Below, in pieces: positions 24,769 through 34,000 of a stretch of DNA of 64,000 nucleotides. How positions within the stretch are numbered: the stretch's first letter is position 1; the number at the start of each line of letters is the position of its first letter. Location: positions 35,571,289 through 35,635,288 of the forward strand of contig CM068547.1 in the NCBI GenBank assembly GCA_035048495.1, written 5' to 3'. The position numbers and the translations under genes were made by a program. The notes beneath the pieces were generated by a model. It was not told the origin of the DNA. It made no database searches and worked only from the letters and a program-made list of their open reading frames with translations. This stretch comes from Euptelea pleiosperma. Lineage: Eukaryota; Streptophyta; Magnoliopsida; Ranunculales; Eupteleaceae.

Positions 24769-27700
24769 GAGCCGTTGACGCATGGATGGAGCTAACTTGT
24801 TTCGACGGTCCCAAATCATGTTCCAACACTTAAAATCTGTTTAAACAATAGTAATTGAAGAGTTGGAGTCCAATTACGAGGTGTGGTTGCGAAAAATTCA
24901 CAAGTTATAAGCTTCGGAACGTAACACACAAACTGAGTCCAATTTGAGACGTTGATGCACGGATGGAGCTAACTTGTTTCGACTGTCAAGAATCTTGTTC
25001 CAACACATCAAATGTGTTGAAACAATAGTAATGGAAGAGTTTGAGTCCAAAATAAGAGGTCTGGTTGCGAAAATGTCACAAGTTATAGCCTTCGGAATAT
25101 AACACACAAACTGAGTCCAATTTGAGACGTTGACGCATGGATGGAGCTAACTTGTTTCGACGGTCCCATATCATGTTCCAACACTTAAAATCTGTTGAAA
25201 AAATAGTAATGGAAGAGTTAGAGAGTCCAATTACGAGGTGTGGTTGCGAAAAATTCACAAGTTATAAGCTTCGGAACGTAACACACAAACTGAGTCCAAT
25301 TTGAGACGTTGACGCACGGATGGAGCTAACTTGTTTCGACTGTCACGATTCTTGATCCAACAATTCAAATGTGTTGAAACAATGGTAATGGAAGAGATTT
25401 AGGCCAATTACGAGTTCCGATTGCAAAAAAGTCACAAGTTATAGGCTTCGGAATGTAACACACAAACTGAGTCCAATTTGAGACGTTGATGCACGGATTG
25501 AGCTAACTTGTTTCGACTGTCAAGAATCTTGTTCCAACACATCAAATGTGTTTAAACAATAGTAATGGACGAGTTTGAGTCCAATTACGAGGTCCGGTTG
25601 CGAAAATGTCACAAGTTATAGCCTTCGGAATATTACACACACAAACTGAGTCCAATTTGAGCCGTTGACGCATGGATGGAGCTAACTTGTTTCGACGGTC
25701 CCAAATCATGTTCCAACACTTAAAATCTGTTTAAACAATAGTAATTGAAGAGTTGGAGTCCAATTACGAGGTGTGGTTGCGAAAAATTCACAAGTTATAA
25801 GCTTCGGAACGTAACACACAAACTGAGTCCAATTTGAGACGTTGATGCACGGATGGAGCTAACTTGTTTCGACTGTCAAGAATCTTGTTCCAACACATCA
25901 AATGTGTTGAAACAATAGTAATGGAAGAGTTTGAGTCCAAAATAAGAGGTCTGGTTGCGAAAATGTCACAAGTTATAGCCTTCGGAATATAACACACAAA
26001 CTGAGTCCAATTTGAGACGTTGACGCATGGATGGAGCTAACTTGTTTCGACGGTCCCAAATCATGTTCCAACACTTAAAATCTGTTGAAAAAATAGTAAT
26101 GGAAGAGTTAGAGTCCAATTACGAGGTGTGGTTGCGAAAAATTCACAAGTTATAAGCTTCGGAACGTAACACACAAACTGAGTCCAATTTGAGAGCTTGA
26201 CGCACGGATGGAGCTAACTTGTTTCGACTGTCACGATTCTTGATCCAACAATTCAAATGTGTTGAAACAATGGTAATGGAAGAGATTTAGGCCAATTACG
26301 AGGTCCGATTGCGAAAAAGTCACAAGTTATAGGCTTCGGAATGTAACACACAAACTGAGTCCAATTTGAGACGTTGATGCACGGATTGAGCTAACTTGTT
26401 TCGACTGTCAAGAATCTTGTTCCAACACATCAAATGTGTTGAAAAAATACTAATGGACGAGTTTGAGTCCAATTACGAGGTCCGGTTGCGAAAATGTCAC
26501 AAGTTATAGGCTTCGGAATATAACACACAAACTGAGTCCAATTTGAGACGTTGACGCATGGATGGAGGTAACTTGTTTCGACGGTCCCAAATCATGTTCC
26601 AACACTTAAAATCTGTTTAAACAATAGTAATGGAATAGTTGGAATCCAATTACGAGGTGTGGTTGCGAAAAATTCACAAGTTATAAGCTTCGGAACGTAA
26701 CACACAAACTGAGTCCAATTTGAGACGTTGATGCACGGATGGAGCTAACTTGTTTCGACTGTCAAGAATCTTGTTCCAACACATCAAATGTGTTGAAACA
26801 ATAGTAATGGAAGAGTTTGAGTCCAAAATAAGAGGTCTGGTTGCGAAAATGTCACAAGTTATAGCCTTCGGAATATAACACACAAACTGAGTCCAATTTG
26901 AGACGTTGACGCATGGATGGAGCTAACTTGTTTCGACGGTCCCAAATCATGTTCCAACACTTAAAATCTGTTGAAAAAATAGTAATGGAAGAGTTAGAGT
27001 CCAATTACGAGGTGTGGTTGCGAAAAATTCACAAGTTATAAGCTTCGGAACGTAACACACAAACTGAGTCCAATTTGAGACGTTGACGCACGGATGGAGC
27101 TAACTTGTTTCGACTGTCACGATTCTTGATCCAACAATTCAAATGTGTTGAAACAATGGTAATGGAAGTGATTTAGGCCAATTACGAGTTCCGATTGCAA
27201 AAAAGTCACAAGTTATAGGCTTCGGAATGTAACACACAAACTGAGTCCAATTTGAGACGTTGATGCACGGATTGAGCTAACTTGTTTCGACTGTCAAGAA
27301 TCTTGTTCCAACACATCAAATGTGTTTAAACAATAGTAATGGACGAGTTTGAGTCCAATTACGAGGTCCGGTTGCGAAAATGTCACAAGTTATAGCCTTC
27401 GGAATATAACACACAAACTGAGTCCAATTTGAGCCGTTGACGCATGGATGGAGCTAACTTGTTTCGACGGTCCCAAATCATGTTCCAACACTTAAAATCT
27501 GTTTAAACAATAGTAATTGAAGAGTTGGAGTCCAATTACGAGGTGTGGTTGCGAAAAATTCACAAGTTATAAGCTTCGGAACGTAACACACAAACTGAGT
27601 CCAATTTGAGACGTTGATGCACGGATGGAGCTAACTTGTTTCGACTGTCAAGAATCTTGTTCCAACACATCAAATGTGTTGAAACAATAGTAATGGAAGA

Positions 27701-28501
27701 GTTTGAGTCCAAAATAAGAGGTCTGGTTGCGAAAATGTCACAAGTTATAGCCTTCGGAATATAACACACAAACTGAGTCCACTTTGAGACGTTGACGCAT
27801 GGATGGAGCTAACTTGTTTCGACGGTCCCATATCATGTTCCAACACTTAAAATCTGTTGAAAAAATAGTAATGGAAGAGTTAGAGAGTCCAATTACGAGG
27901 TGTGGTTGCGAAAAATTCACAAGTTATAAGCTTCGGAACGTAACACACAAACTGAGTCCAATTTGAGACGTTGACGCACGGATGGAGCTAACTTGTTTCG
28001 ACTGTCACGATTCTTGATCCAACAATTCAAATGTGTTGAAACAATGGTAATGGAAGAGATTTAGGCCAATTACGAGTTCCGATTGCAAAAAAGTCACAAG
28101 TTATAGGCTTCGGAATGTAACACACAAACTGAGTCCAATTTGAGACGTTGATGCACGGATTGAGCTAACTTGTTTCGACTGTCAAGAATCTTGTTCCAAC
28201 ACATCAAATGTGTTGAAACAATACTAATGGACGAGTTTGAGTCCAATTACGAGGTCCGGTTGCGAAACTGTCACAAGTTATAGGCTTCGGAATATAACAC
28301 ACAAACTGAGTCCAATTTGAGACGTTGACGCATGGATGGAGGTAACTTGTTTCGACGGTCCCAAATCATGTTCCAACACTTAAAATCTGTTTAAACAATA
28401 GTAATGGAATAGTTGGAATCCAATTACGAGGTGTGGTTGCGAAAAATTCACAAGTTATAAGCTTCGGAACGTAACACACAAACTGAGTCCAATTTGAGAC
28501 G

Positions 28502-28506
28502 TTGAT
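28502..28506. repeat. Target-site duplication, left copy (TTGAT)
   Basis: TTGAT directly precedes the LTR and matches the copy directly after it. It lies within the satellite context GAGACGTTGATGCACGG, so the target was an intact A-type monomer. Confidence 0.93.
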
Positions 28507-28767
28507 TGATATTCGCTCAAAAGTGCTTATTTTAAGCAATTATCCTGTTAGCGTTATTGCATTCTCCTACGTTAAAATACTCTATTTATCTACTTTTCTA
28601 CGTAAGAGTCTCTTGTGTTGCGTAGAACACACTTTTCTGGACGAAATGGTATATTTGCATGCATTAAACACATTTTTGGAAGTCTAAATATTAAGCCGTT
28701 CTGATAAAGTCTCATTACGCGCTTCTTCTGTCGCAGGAAACCCCGATGGGACGATTTTCGAGACTTG

Positions 28768-28880
28768 TGGGCCCAAATCGATCATGAAAGCCCATTATCA
28801 AAGCTTAACAAGCCCACGTGCTATAACTAGAAGATATGGGCCAAATATGGGCTGAATAAGAGGACCAAAAAGTCGGCCCA
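28768..28880. promoter_or_regulatory. Cluster of site II (TGGGCY) motifs in the LTR U3
   Basis: At least six TGGGCC/TGGGCT hexamers, counting both strands, lie in 113 bp: 28768-28773, 28789-28794 (minus), 28811-28816 (minus), 28837-28842, 28848-28853 and 28875-28880 (minus). In plants such site II elements are typical of promoters bound by TCP factors. Their position in the upstream third of the LTR, about 700 bp before the TATA box, fits U3 enhancer sequence. Function is inferred. Confidence 0.5.
28815..28820. promoter_or_regulatory. G-box (CACGTG) in the LTR U3
   Basis: A palindromic CACGTG core, the binding core of plant bZIP and bHLH factors, overlaps the end of a site II motif at 28811-28816. 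One hexamer can occur by chance; its place inside the TGGGCY cluster is what makes it worth listing. Confidence 0.35.
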
Positions 28881-29167
28881 AAGAACGAAGAGAGTAAGAG
28901 AGCCAATGACCAAGAGACGGACCAAAGCGTTTAAAGCCACATGAGTCAGCAAAGAATGATGGTCGACTCTACTGGAGAAGCGTGAGGATGGTCACAGTGA
29001 AGAACAGGGTTCCAGACCCTCCGCCAGTGCTTTTTTCCATTTTTTTTGATACTTTTTCTCTCATCTCTCCTTATTCTCTCTCTTTCTTCATCTCTCGATC
29101 CTCGAATCTACTGACCTAACCCCAGAACTCCTGCCTATCAGCTCTATCTCATCTCCCTTAGCTTTCT

Positions 29168-29220
29168 GACCGTTGGATCTTCCATAGGACCGTTGGATCT
29201 TCAATCGGACCGTTGGATCT
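29168..29220. repeat. Three 20-bp-spaced copies of GACCGTTGGATCT
   Basis: The 13-mer GACCGTTGGATCT is found perfectly at 29168-29180, 29188-29200 and 29208-29220, a 20-bp period, followed by a degenerate relative (GATCCGTCGATCT). Short tandem repeats of this sort in U3 often act as enhancer repeats in plant LTRs. Here that role is an inference. Confidence 0.8.
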
Positions 29221-29375
29221 CTCTAGATCCGTCGATCTACCAATCTGGGTCCCAATCAAGTCACCATCCATCCGATCGCCTTCAGAATGCCTGTCACATC
29301 ATCTTGTGAGACGATGGACATCATCAGTCCATGTGGGCCAGTAGCCGGGCCCATCAGCATCGACCCGCTGTCCGA

Positions 29376-29438
29376 CCAGTTAGTGGACCCCGCGAATTTC
29401 AAAAATAATTTTAATTAAATGGGGGGTCCACTAATTGG
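29376..29438. repeat. 16-bp inverted repeat with AT-rich loop in U3
   Basis: The left arm at 29376-29391 and right arm at 29423-29438 are complementary over 16 positions apart from one G/T wobble position. The core is a perfect 12-bp match, TTAGTGGACCCC against GGGGTCCACTAA. The 31-base loop is AT-rich. It lies upstream of the TATA box, so if active it would work at DNA level or in read-through RNA. Confidence 0.75.
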
Positions 29439-29468
29439 GGAGATTCCCCATAGAAAAGTAGGTTTTTA

Positions 29469-29471
<3 letters not shown>

Positions 29472-29505
<34 letters not shown>
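29472..29505 (+). repeat. Poly(A) homopolymer run (34 A)
   Basis: An uninterrupted run of 34 A lies within a low-complexity AT segment (about 29466-29530) upstream of the LTR core promoter. It is a microsatellite internal to the LTR, not the tail of a retroposed RNA, because LTR sequence continues on both sides. Its exact length is prone to sequencing error. Confidence 0.85.
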
Positions 29506-29507
<2 letters not shown>

Positions 29508-29533
29508 AAAATATTTTTTATTTTCAAAAAATA

Positions 29534-29559
29534 CCCTATTTCCATTAATGGAAATAGGG
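29534..29559. repeat. 26-bp perfect palindrome next to the TATA box
   Basis: The half-site CCCTATTTCCATT at 29534-29546 is followed at once by its exact reverse complement, AATGGAAATAGGG, at 29547-29559, leaving no spacer. It ends 3 bp before the TATA box. It could be a dimer-binding site or form a cruciform; neither is shown. Confidence 0.85.
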
Positions 29560-29562
29560 AGC

Positions 29563-29570
29563 TTTATAAG
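29563..29570 (+). promoter_or_regulatory. LTR core promoter, TATA box (TTTATAAG)
   Basis: TTTATAAG, a good plant TATA box, lies downstream of the U3 motifs and just upstream of a C/T-rich leader. Plant transcription usually begins about 25-35 bp downstream, which here is about 29595-29605. This would mark the U3/R boundary and sets the LTR on the plus strand. Confidence 0.6.
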
Positions 29571-29592
29571 ATGAGGGAGAAGGGTTCGTTCG

Positions 29593-29600
29593 AACCCTAA
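29593..29600 (+). promoter_or_regulatory. Telo-box-like motif at the predicted start site
   Basis: AACCCTAA lies about 30 bp past the TATA box. Plant telo-boxes (AAACCCTAA) are common near transcription starts of highly expressed genes. The match is partial and the assignment is weak. Confidence 0.3.
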
Positions 29601-30597
29601 TCCCCCTCAAATCTGCTCCATTCTCTCCCCCAACTCGTTTGCCCCTTCTTCCCCTCGGTTTTAGACCGTTTTCCTCCATTTTTCTCTTCTCAATCTTCTT
29701 CATCTTCTTCATCTCTATCACCGGAGTTGCAGCCTGCAACTCCGGCCAACGACTTCTCATTGCTAACCCCAGCCGTCATCATCTCCTTGGCCCTTCATTG
29801 CTGGTTCGACCAGCTAAAAACCATCATCTTCCTCTCCTTTTTGCCGCCCGCTAGCCACCACCGTTCTCGCCGGACTGGTTCATCTTCTCCTTCCATTACC
29901 GCCCACCACAGTCGCCGGTACCACCTGCTGGTGATCTTCAAATCCAACGGCACTACACTGCCTGTGTTTGCCTTCTCCTTGCAAGCACTCACGGTGTTTC
30001 TCATCACCAACCCCACCTGCAACATCGAGTTTGGTGCTCTTCCTTGCTGCCCAACGAATCTCCACGATCTCAGCCACCGTGTAGCCGGACCTGCAACTCC
30101 GGTCGGTCCGATTATCACCTCCACCCATCGTATAAGAAAGAGAGTAGAAGAAGAAGGAGGAGAAACCGCCCCTACCTATCTCCATTCCACCTGCTGCTGC
30201 CACGGCCTGCAAGTTGCGGGCCGTTAAACCTTGCGTTGCTGCCATAAACGCATCACCAAACCGTTCCTCCATCTTCATCAGCAAGTCCCCCAGCAGCAAC
30301 ACCTCCTTCATCCCCAAACGGCGAGCAACAACCACCTGTTGGTGCGCCTTCCATAGCCCAGACCACAATGATCTACTTCTCCAAGCTACTGCCACGATCG
30401 GACTGCACATCTTATTTCTTGGCCGGAAACTCAATATGACCTTCCACGGTATGAGCCTACAACACTGGAAACCCGCAACCACCATGGTAAGATCAAAATA
30501 CAGTTTCCCTCCCTTATCCCTCGGTCCGTTCAATTTCTCTATCTATGTCTATCTTTCTCTCTCTAGGACTTCTCTTAGTTCTTGTTTCTCGCCCTAA
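29601..30597 (+). other. C/T-rich transcribed leader of the LTR (no convincing gene)
   Basis: About 1 kb of C/T-rich plus-strand sequence follows the predicted start. Several short open frames overlap here on both strands (plus: 29639-29854, 29727-30227, 30044-30247, 30214-30597; minus: 29880-30533, 29795-30124). Their products are serine/proline/threonine-rich or otherwise low in complexity, show no gag, protease, reverse transcriptase or integrase motif, and compete with one another in different frames. They are best read as chance frames in a GC-richer leader. A splice-donor-like GGTAAGA at 30486-30492 and acceptor-like pyrimidine tracts ending in AG at 30566 and 30641 leave open a spliced leader. 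Confidence 0.5.
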
Positions 30598-30780
30598 AAA
30601 TCTCTAGATTTTCTCTATTTTAACTCTTTCTCTCTCTCTAGTTTTACTTCTTTCTAGATTAGTTTGAATTATGTAAGTTTTGTTTTGATGTAATGACAGT
30701 TTAAATTAATGCAATTATTCTTGGTTTTAGTGTTCTCTTTTGAATTATATGATTTTTGCGAATTATAGTTCTTTGATATC

Positions 30781-30786
30781 AATAAA
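30781..30786 (+). promoter_or_regulatory. Polyadenylation signal (AATAAA) of the LTR
   Basis: A perfect AATAAA lies about 270 bp before the LTR end, after an AT/T-rich stretch (about 30600-30780) like plant 3' ends. This is the expected place for the R/U5 boundary. The 30787-31052 remainder would be U5; I see no other feature in it. Confidence 0.5.
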
Positions 30787-31052
30787 ATCAAAAGCAAGTT
30801 TTAAATCCCGACCTCTCCATCATTCTCATCCCACCATTCATTTTTAGAAGCATTTATGAACCATGATGTTTTTACATTCTTCCGTTATTTTATGTTCTTG
30901 TTTGCGCTAACTAAACCCCGAGTGCGGATCGACATCCGACACAAGCCACTGTGCAAAATTGCTCATTCTACAGGTTAAAAGTTTCGGATTAATTAAAAAT
31001 GTGTTGAAGTTAGGGTTTCCGTTACCAACGACGCGGAAAAATCCTACTTTCA

Positions 31053-31057
31053 TTGAT
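31053..31057. repeat. Target-site duplication, right copy (TTGAT)
   Basis: TTGAT directly follows the LTR end (TTTCA) and leads into GCACGGATGGAGC of the interrupted monomer. It is a perfect match to 28502-28506. Confidence 0.93.
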
Positions 31058-34000
31058 GCACGGATGGAGCTAACTTGTTTCGACTGTCAAGAATCTTGTT
31101 CCAACACATCAAATGTGTTGAAACAATAGTAATGGAAGAGTTTGAGTCCAAAATAAGAGGTCTGGTTGCGAAAATGTCACAAGTTATAGCCTTCGGAATA
31201 TAACACACAAACTGAGTCCAATTTGAGACGTTGACGCATGGATGGAGCTAACTTGTTTCGACGGTCCCAAATCATGTTCCAACACTTACAATCTGTTGAA
31301 AAAATAGTAATGGAAGAGTTAGAGTCCAATTACGAGGTGTGGTTGCGAAAAATTCACAAGTTATAAGCTTCGGAACGTAACACACAAACTGAGTCCAATT
31401 TGAGACGTTGACGCACGGATGGAGCTAACTTGTTTCGACTGTCACGATTCTTGATCCAACAATTCAAATGTGTTGAAACAATGGTAATGGAAGTGATTTA
31501 GGCCAATTACGAGTTCCGATTGCAAAAAAAGTCACAAGTTATAGGCTTCGGAATGTAACACACAAACTGAGTCCAATTTGAGACGTTGATGCACGGATTG
31601 AGCTAACTTGTTTCGACTGTCAAGAATCTTGTTCCAACACATCAAATGTGTTTAAACAATAGTAATGGACGAGTTTGAGTCCAATTACGAGGTCCGGTTG
31701 CGAAAATGTCACAAGTTATAGCCTTCGGAATATAACACACAAACTGAGTCCAATTTGAGCCGTTGACGCATGGATGGAGCTAACTTGTTTCGACGGTCCC
31801 AAATCATGTTCCAACACTTAAAATCTGTTTAAACAATAGTAATTGAAGAGTTGGAGTCCAATTACGAGGTGTGGTTGCGAAAAATTCACAAGTTATAAGC
31901 TTCGGAACGTAACACACAAACTGAGTCCAATTTGAGACGTTGATGCACGGATGGAGCTAACTTGTTTCGACTGTCAAGAATCTTGTTCCAACACATCAAA
32001 TGTGTTGAAACAATAGTAATGGAAGAGTTTGAGTCCAAAATAAGAGGTCTGGTTGCGAAAATGTCACAAGTTATAGCCTTCGGAATATAACACACAAACT
32101 GAGTCCAATTTGAGACGTTGACGCATGGATGGAGCTAACTTGTTTCGACGGTCCCATATCATGTTCCAACACTTAAAATCTGTTGAAAAAATAGTAATGG
32201 AAGAGTTAGAGAGTCCAATTACGAGGTGTGGTTGCGAAAAATTCACAAGTTATAAGCTTCGGAACGTAACACACAAACTGAGTCCAATTTGAGACGTTGA
32301 CGCACGGATGGAGTTAACTTGTTTCGACTGTCACGATTCTTGATCCAACAATTCAAATGTGTTGAAACAATGGTAATGGAAGAGATTTAGGCCAATTACG
32401 AGTTCCGATTGCGAAAAAGTCACAAGTTATAGGCTTCGGAATGTAACACACAAACTGAGTCCAATTTGAGACGTTGATGCACGGATTGAGCTAACTTGTT
32501 TCGACTGTCAAGAATCTTGTTCCAACACATCAAATGTGTTGAAACAATAGTAATGGAAGAGTTTGAGTCCAATTACATGGTCCGATTGCTAAAAGCCCTT
32601 AAGTTATAGGCTTCGGAATGTAACAAACGAACTGAGTCCAATTTGAGACGTTGACGCACGGATAGAGCTAACTTATTTCGACGGTCCCAAATCATGTTCC
32701 AACGATTAAAATCTGTTGAAACAATTGTAATGGAAGAGTTGGAGTCAAATTACGAGCTCTGGTTGCGAAAACGTCAGAAGTTATAGGCTTTGGAATGTAA
32801 CACACAAACTGAGTCCAATTAGAGACATTGACGAACGGATGGAGCAAACTTCTTTCGACTGTCCCGAATTTTACTCCAACACTTCAAATGTGTTGAAACA
32901 ATAGTAATGGAAGAGTTTGAGTCCAATTACGAGGTCCAGTTGCGAAAAAGTCACAAGTTATAAGCTTCGGAACATAACACACAAACTGAGTCCAGTTTGA
33001 GACGTTGACGCACGGATGGAGCTAACTAGTTTCGACTGTCAAGAATCTTGTTCCAATACATCAAATCTGTTGAAACAATAGTAATGGAAGAGTTTGAGTC
33101 CAAAATAAGAGGTCCGGTTGCGAAAATGTCACAAGTTATAGCCTTCGGAATATAACACACAAACTGAGTCCAATTTGAGACGTTGACGCATGGATGGAGC
33201 TAACTTGTTTCGACGGTCCCAAATCATGTTCCAACACTTAAAATCTGTTGAAACAATAGTAATGGAAGAGTTGGAGTCCAATTACGAGGTGTAGTTGCGA
33301 AAAATTCACAAGTTATAAGCTTCGGAACATAACACACAAACTGAGTCCAGTTTGAGACGTTGACGCACGGATGGAGCTAACTAGTTTCGACTGTCACAAA
33401 TCTTGTTCCAACACTTCAAATGTGTTGAAACAATAGTAATGGAAGAGTTTGAGTCCAATTACGAGGTCCGGTTGCGAAAAAGTCACAAGTTATGGGCTTC
33501 GGAAGGTAATACACAAACTGAGTCCATTTGAGACGTTGACGCACGGATGGAGCAAACTTCTTTCGACTGTCAAGAATCTTGTCCCAACACTGCAAATGTG
33601 TTGAAAGAATAGTAATTGAAGAGTTGGAGTCCAATTACGAGGTCTGGTTGCGAAAAATTCACAAGTTATAAGCTTCGGAACGTAACACACAAACTGAGTC
33701 CAATTTGAGACGTTAACGCACGGATGGAGCTAACTTGTTTCGACTGTCACGAATCTTGTTCCAACACTTCAAATGTGTTGAAACAATAGTAATGGAAGAG
33801 TTTGAGTCCAATTACGAGGTATGGTTGCGAAAAAGTCACAAGTTATAAGCTTCGGAATGTAATACACAAACTGAGTCCAATTTGAGACGTTGACGCACGG
33901 ATGGAGCAAACTTGTTTCGACTGTCACGAATCTTGTCCCAACACTGCAAATGGGTTGAAACAATAGTAATGGAAGAATTCGAGTCTAATTACGAGGTCCA

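Larger units (their letters stand above)
20869..28495. repeat. 886-bp five-monomer higher-order repeat block
   Basis: A-type monomers recur at 20869, 21755, 22643, 23529, 24946, 25836, 26722 and 27608, with the next beginning at 28496. The unit lengths are 886, 888, 886, 1417, 890, 886, 886 and 888 bp. Each normal unit reads A-B''-E-F-B'. The 888/890 units share a 2-bp AG insertion in B'' (GTTAGAGAGTCC) and a CCCATATCATG variant. They recur about every third unit, which gives a super-repeat of about 2.66 kb. The 1417-bp unit holds an extra B''-E-F triplet. This is the most regular HOR stretch in the window. Confidence 0.85.
1..28506. repeat. Satellite array, left segment (~177-bp monomers, higher-order organised)
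   Basis: The whole segment is head-to-tail copies of one monomer. Using the motif GAGACGTTG as phase marker, successive copies start at 151, 329, 506, 683, 860, 1037, 1214, 1391, 1569 and so on, giving spacings of 177 or 178 bp, about 161 copies in all. Nearly invariant pieces are ACACAAACTGAGTCCAATT, GAGACGTTGA, GTTGCGAAAA and a central CAACAC...GTGTTG dyad. The copies are not homogeneous: discrete subtypes recur in ordered series. No gene, RNA gene or transposon is visible in this segment. The array is open at the left window edge, where a partial type-I monomer occupies 1-150. A centromeric role is an inference from monomer size, array size and HOR structure. Confidence 0.97.
28507..31052 (+). 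mobile_element. Solo LTR of a plant LTR retrotransposon
   Basis: This 2546-bp non-satellite sequence has canonical LTR termini: it begins TGATATTCGC and ends CTACTTTCA (TGA...TCA). It is flanked by a perfect 5-bp direct repeat, TTGAT, at 28502-28506 and 31053-31057. Removing the insert plus one TTGAT restores an ordinary 178-bp A monomer. There is no second LTR, no primer-binding site, no polypurine tract and no gag/pol reading frame, so this is one LTR left after LTR-LTR recombination. A TATA box (29563) and a poly(A) signal (30781) set the orientation as plus. The long LTR would fit a large Ty3/gypsy family, but both LTR superfamilies make 5-bp duplications, so the family is unresolved. Confidence 0.93.

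Noticed and set aside
1..28506. CRISPR-like array
   Set aside because: There are no short repeats with unique spacers. The whole 177-bp unit is repeated, and the LTR is plant-like.
28502..28687. 61-codon plus-strand frame at the LTR left edge
   Set aside because: Its start codon lies across the satellite-LTR junction, so it cannot be an ancestral gene.
29472..29505. Poly(A) tail of a SINE/LINE or processed pseudogene
   Set aside because: LTR sequence continues on both sides, and the only target duplication found fits the full 28507-31052 insert.
29727..30227. 166-codon plus-strand open frame inside the LTR
   Set aside because: The product is Ser/Pro/His/Arg-rich without gag or pol motifs. 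Solo LTR leaders often contain such frames, and overlapping frames at 30044-30247 and 30214-30597 compete with it.
29880..30533. 217-codon minus-strand open frame inside the LTR
   Set aside because: It is antisense to a C/T-rich leader, has a low-complexity product with no recognisable domain, and overlaps plus-strand frames of similar quality. It is more likely a chance frame.
31011..31018. TAGGGTTT as interstitial telomere repeat
   Set aside because: A single unit only, inside the LTR U5, with no tandem repetition.
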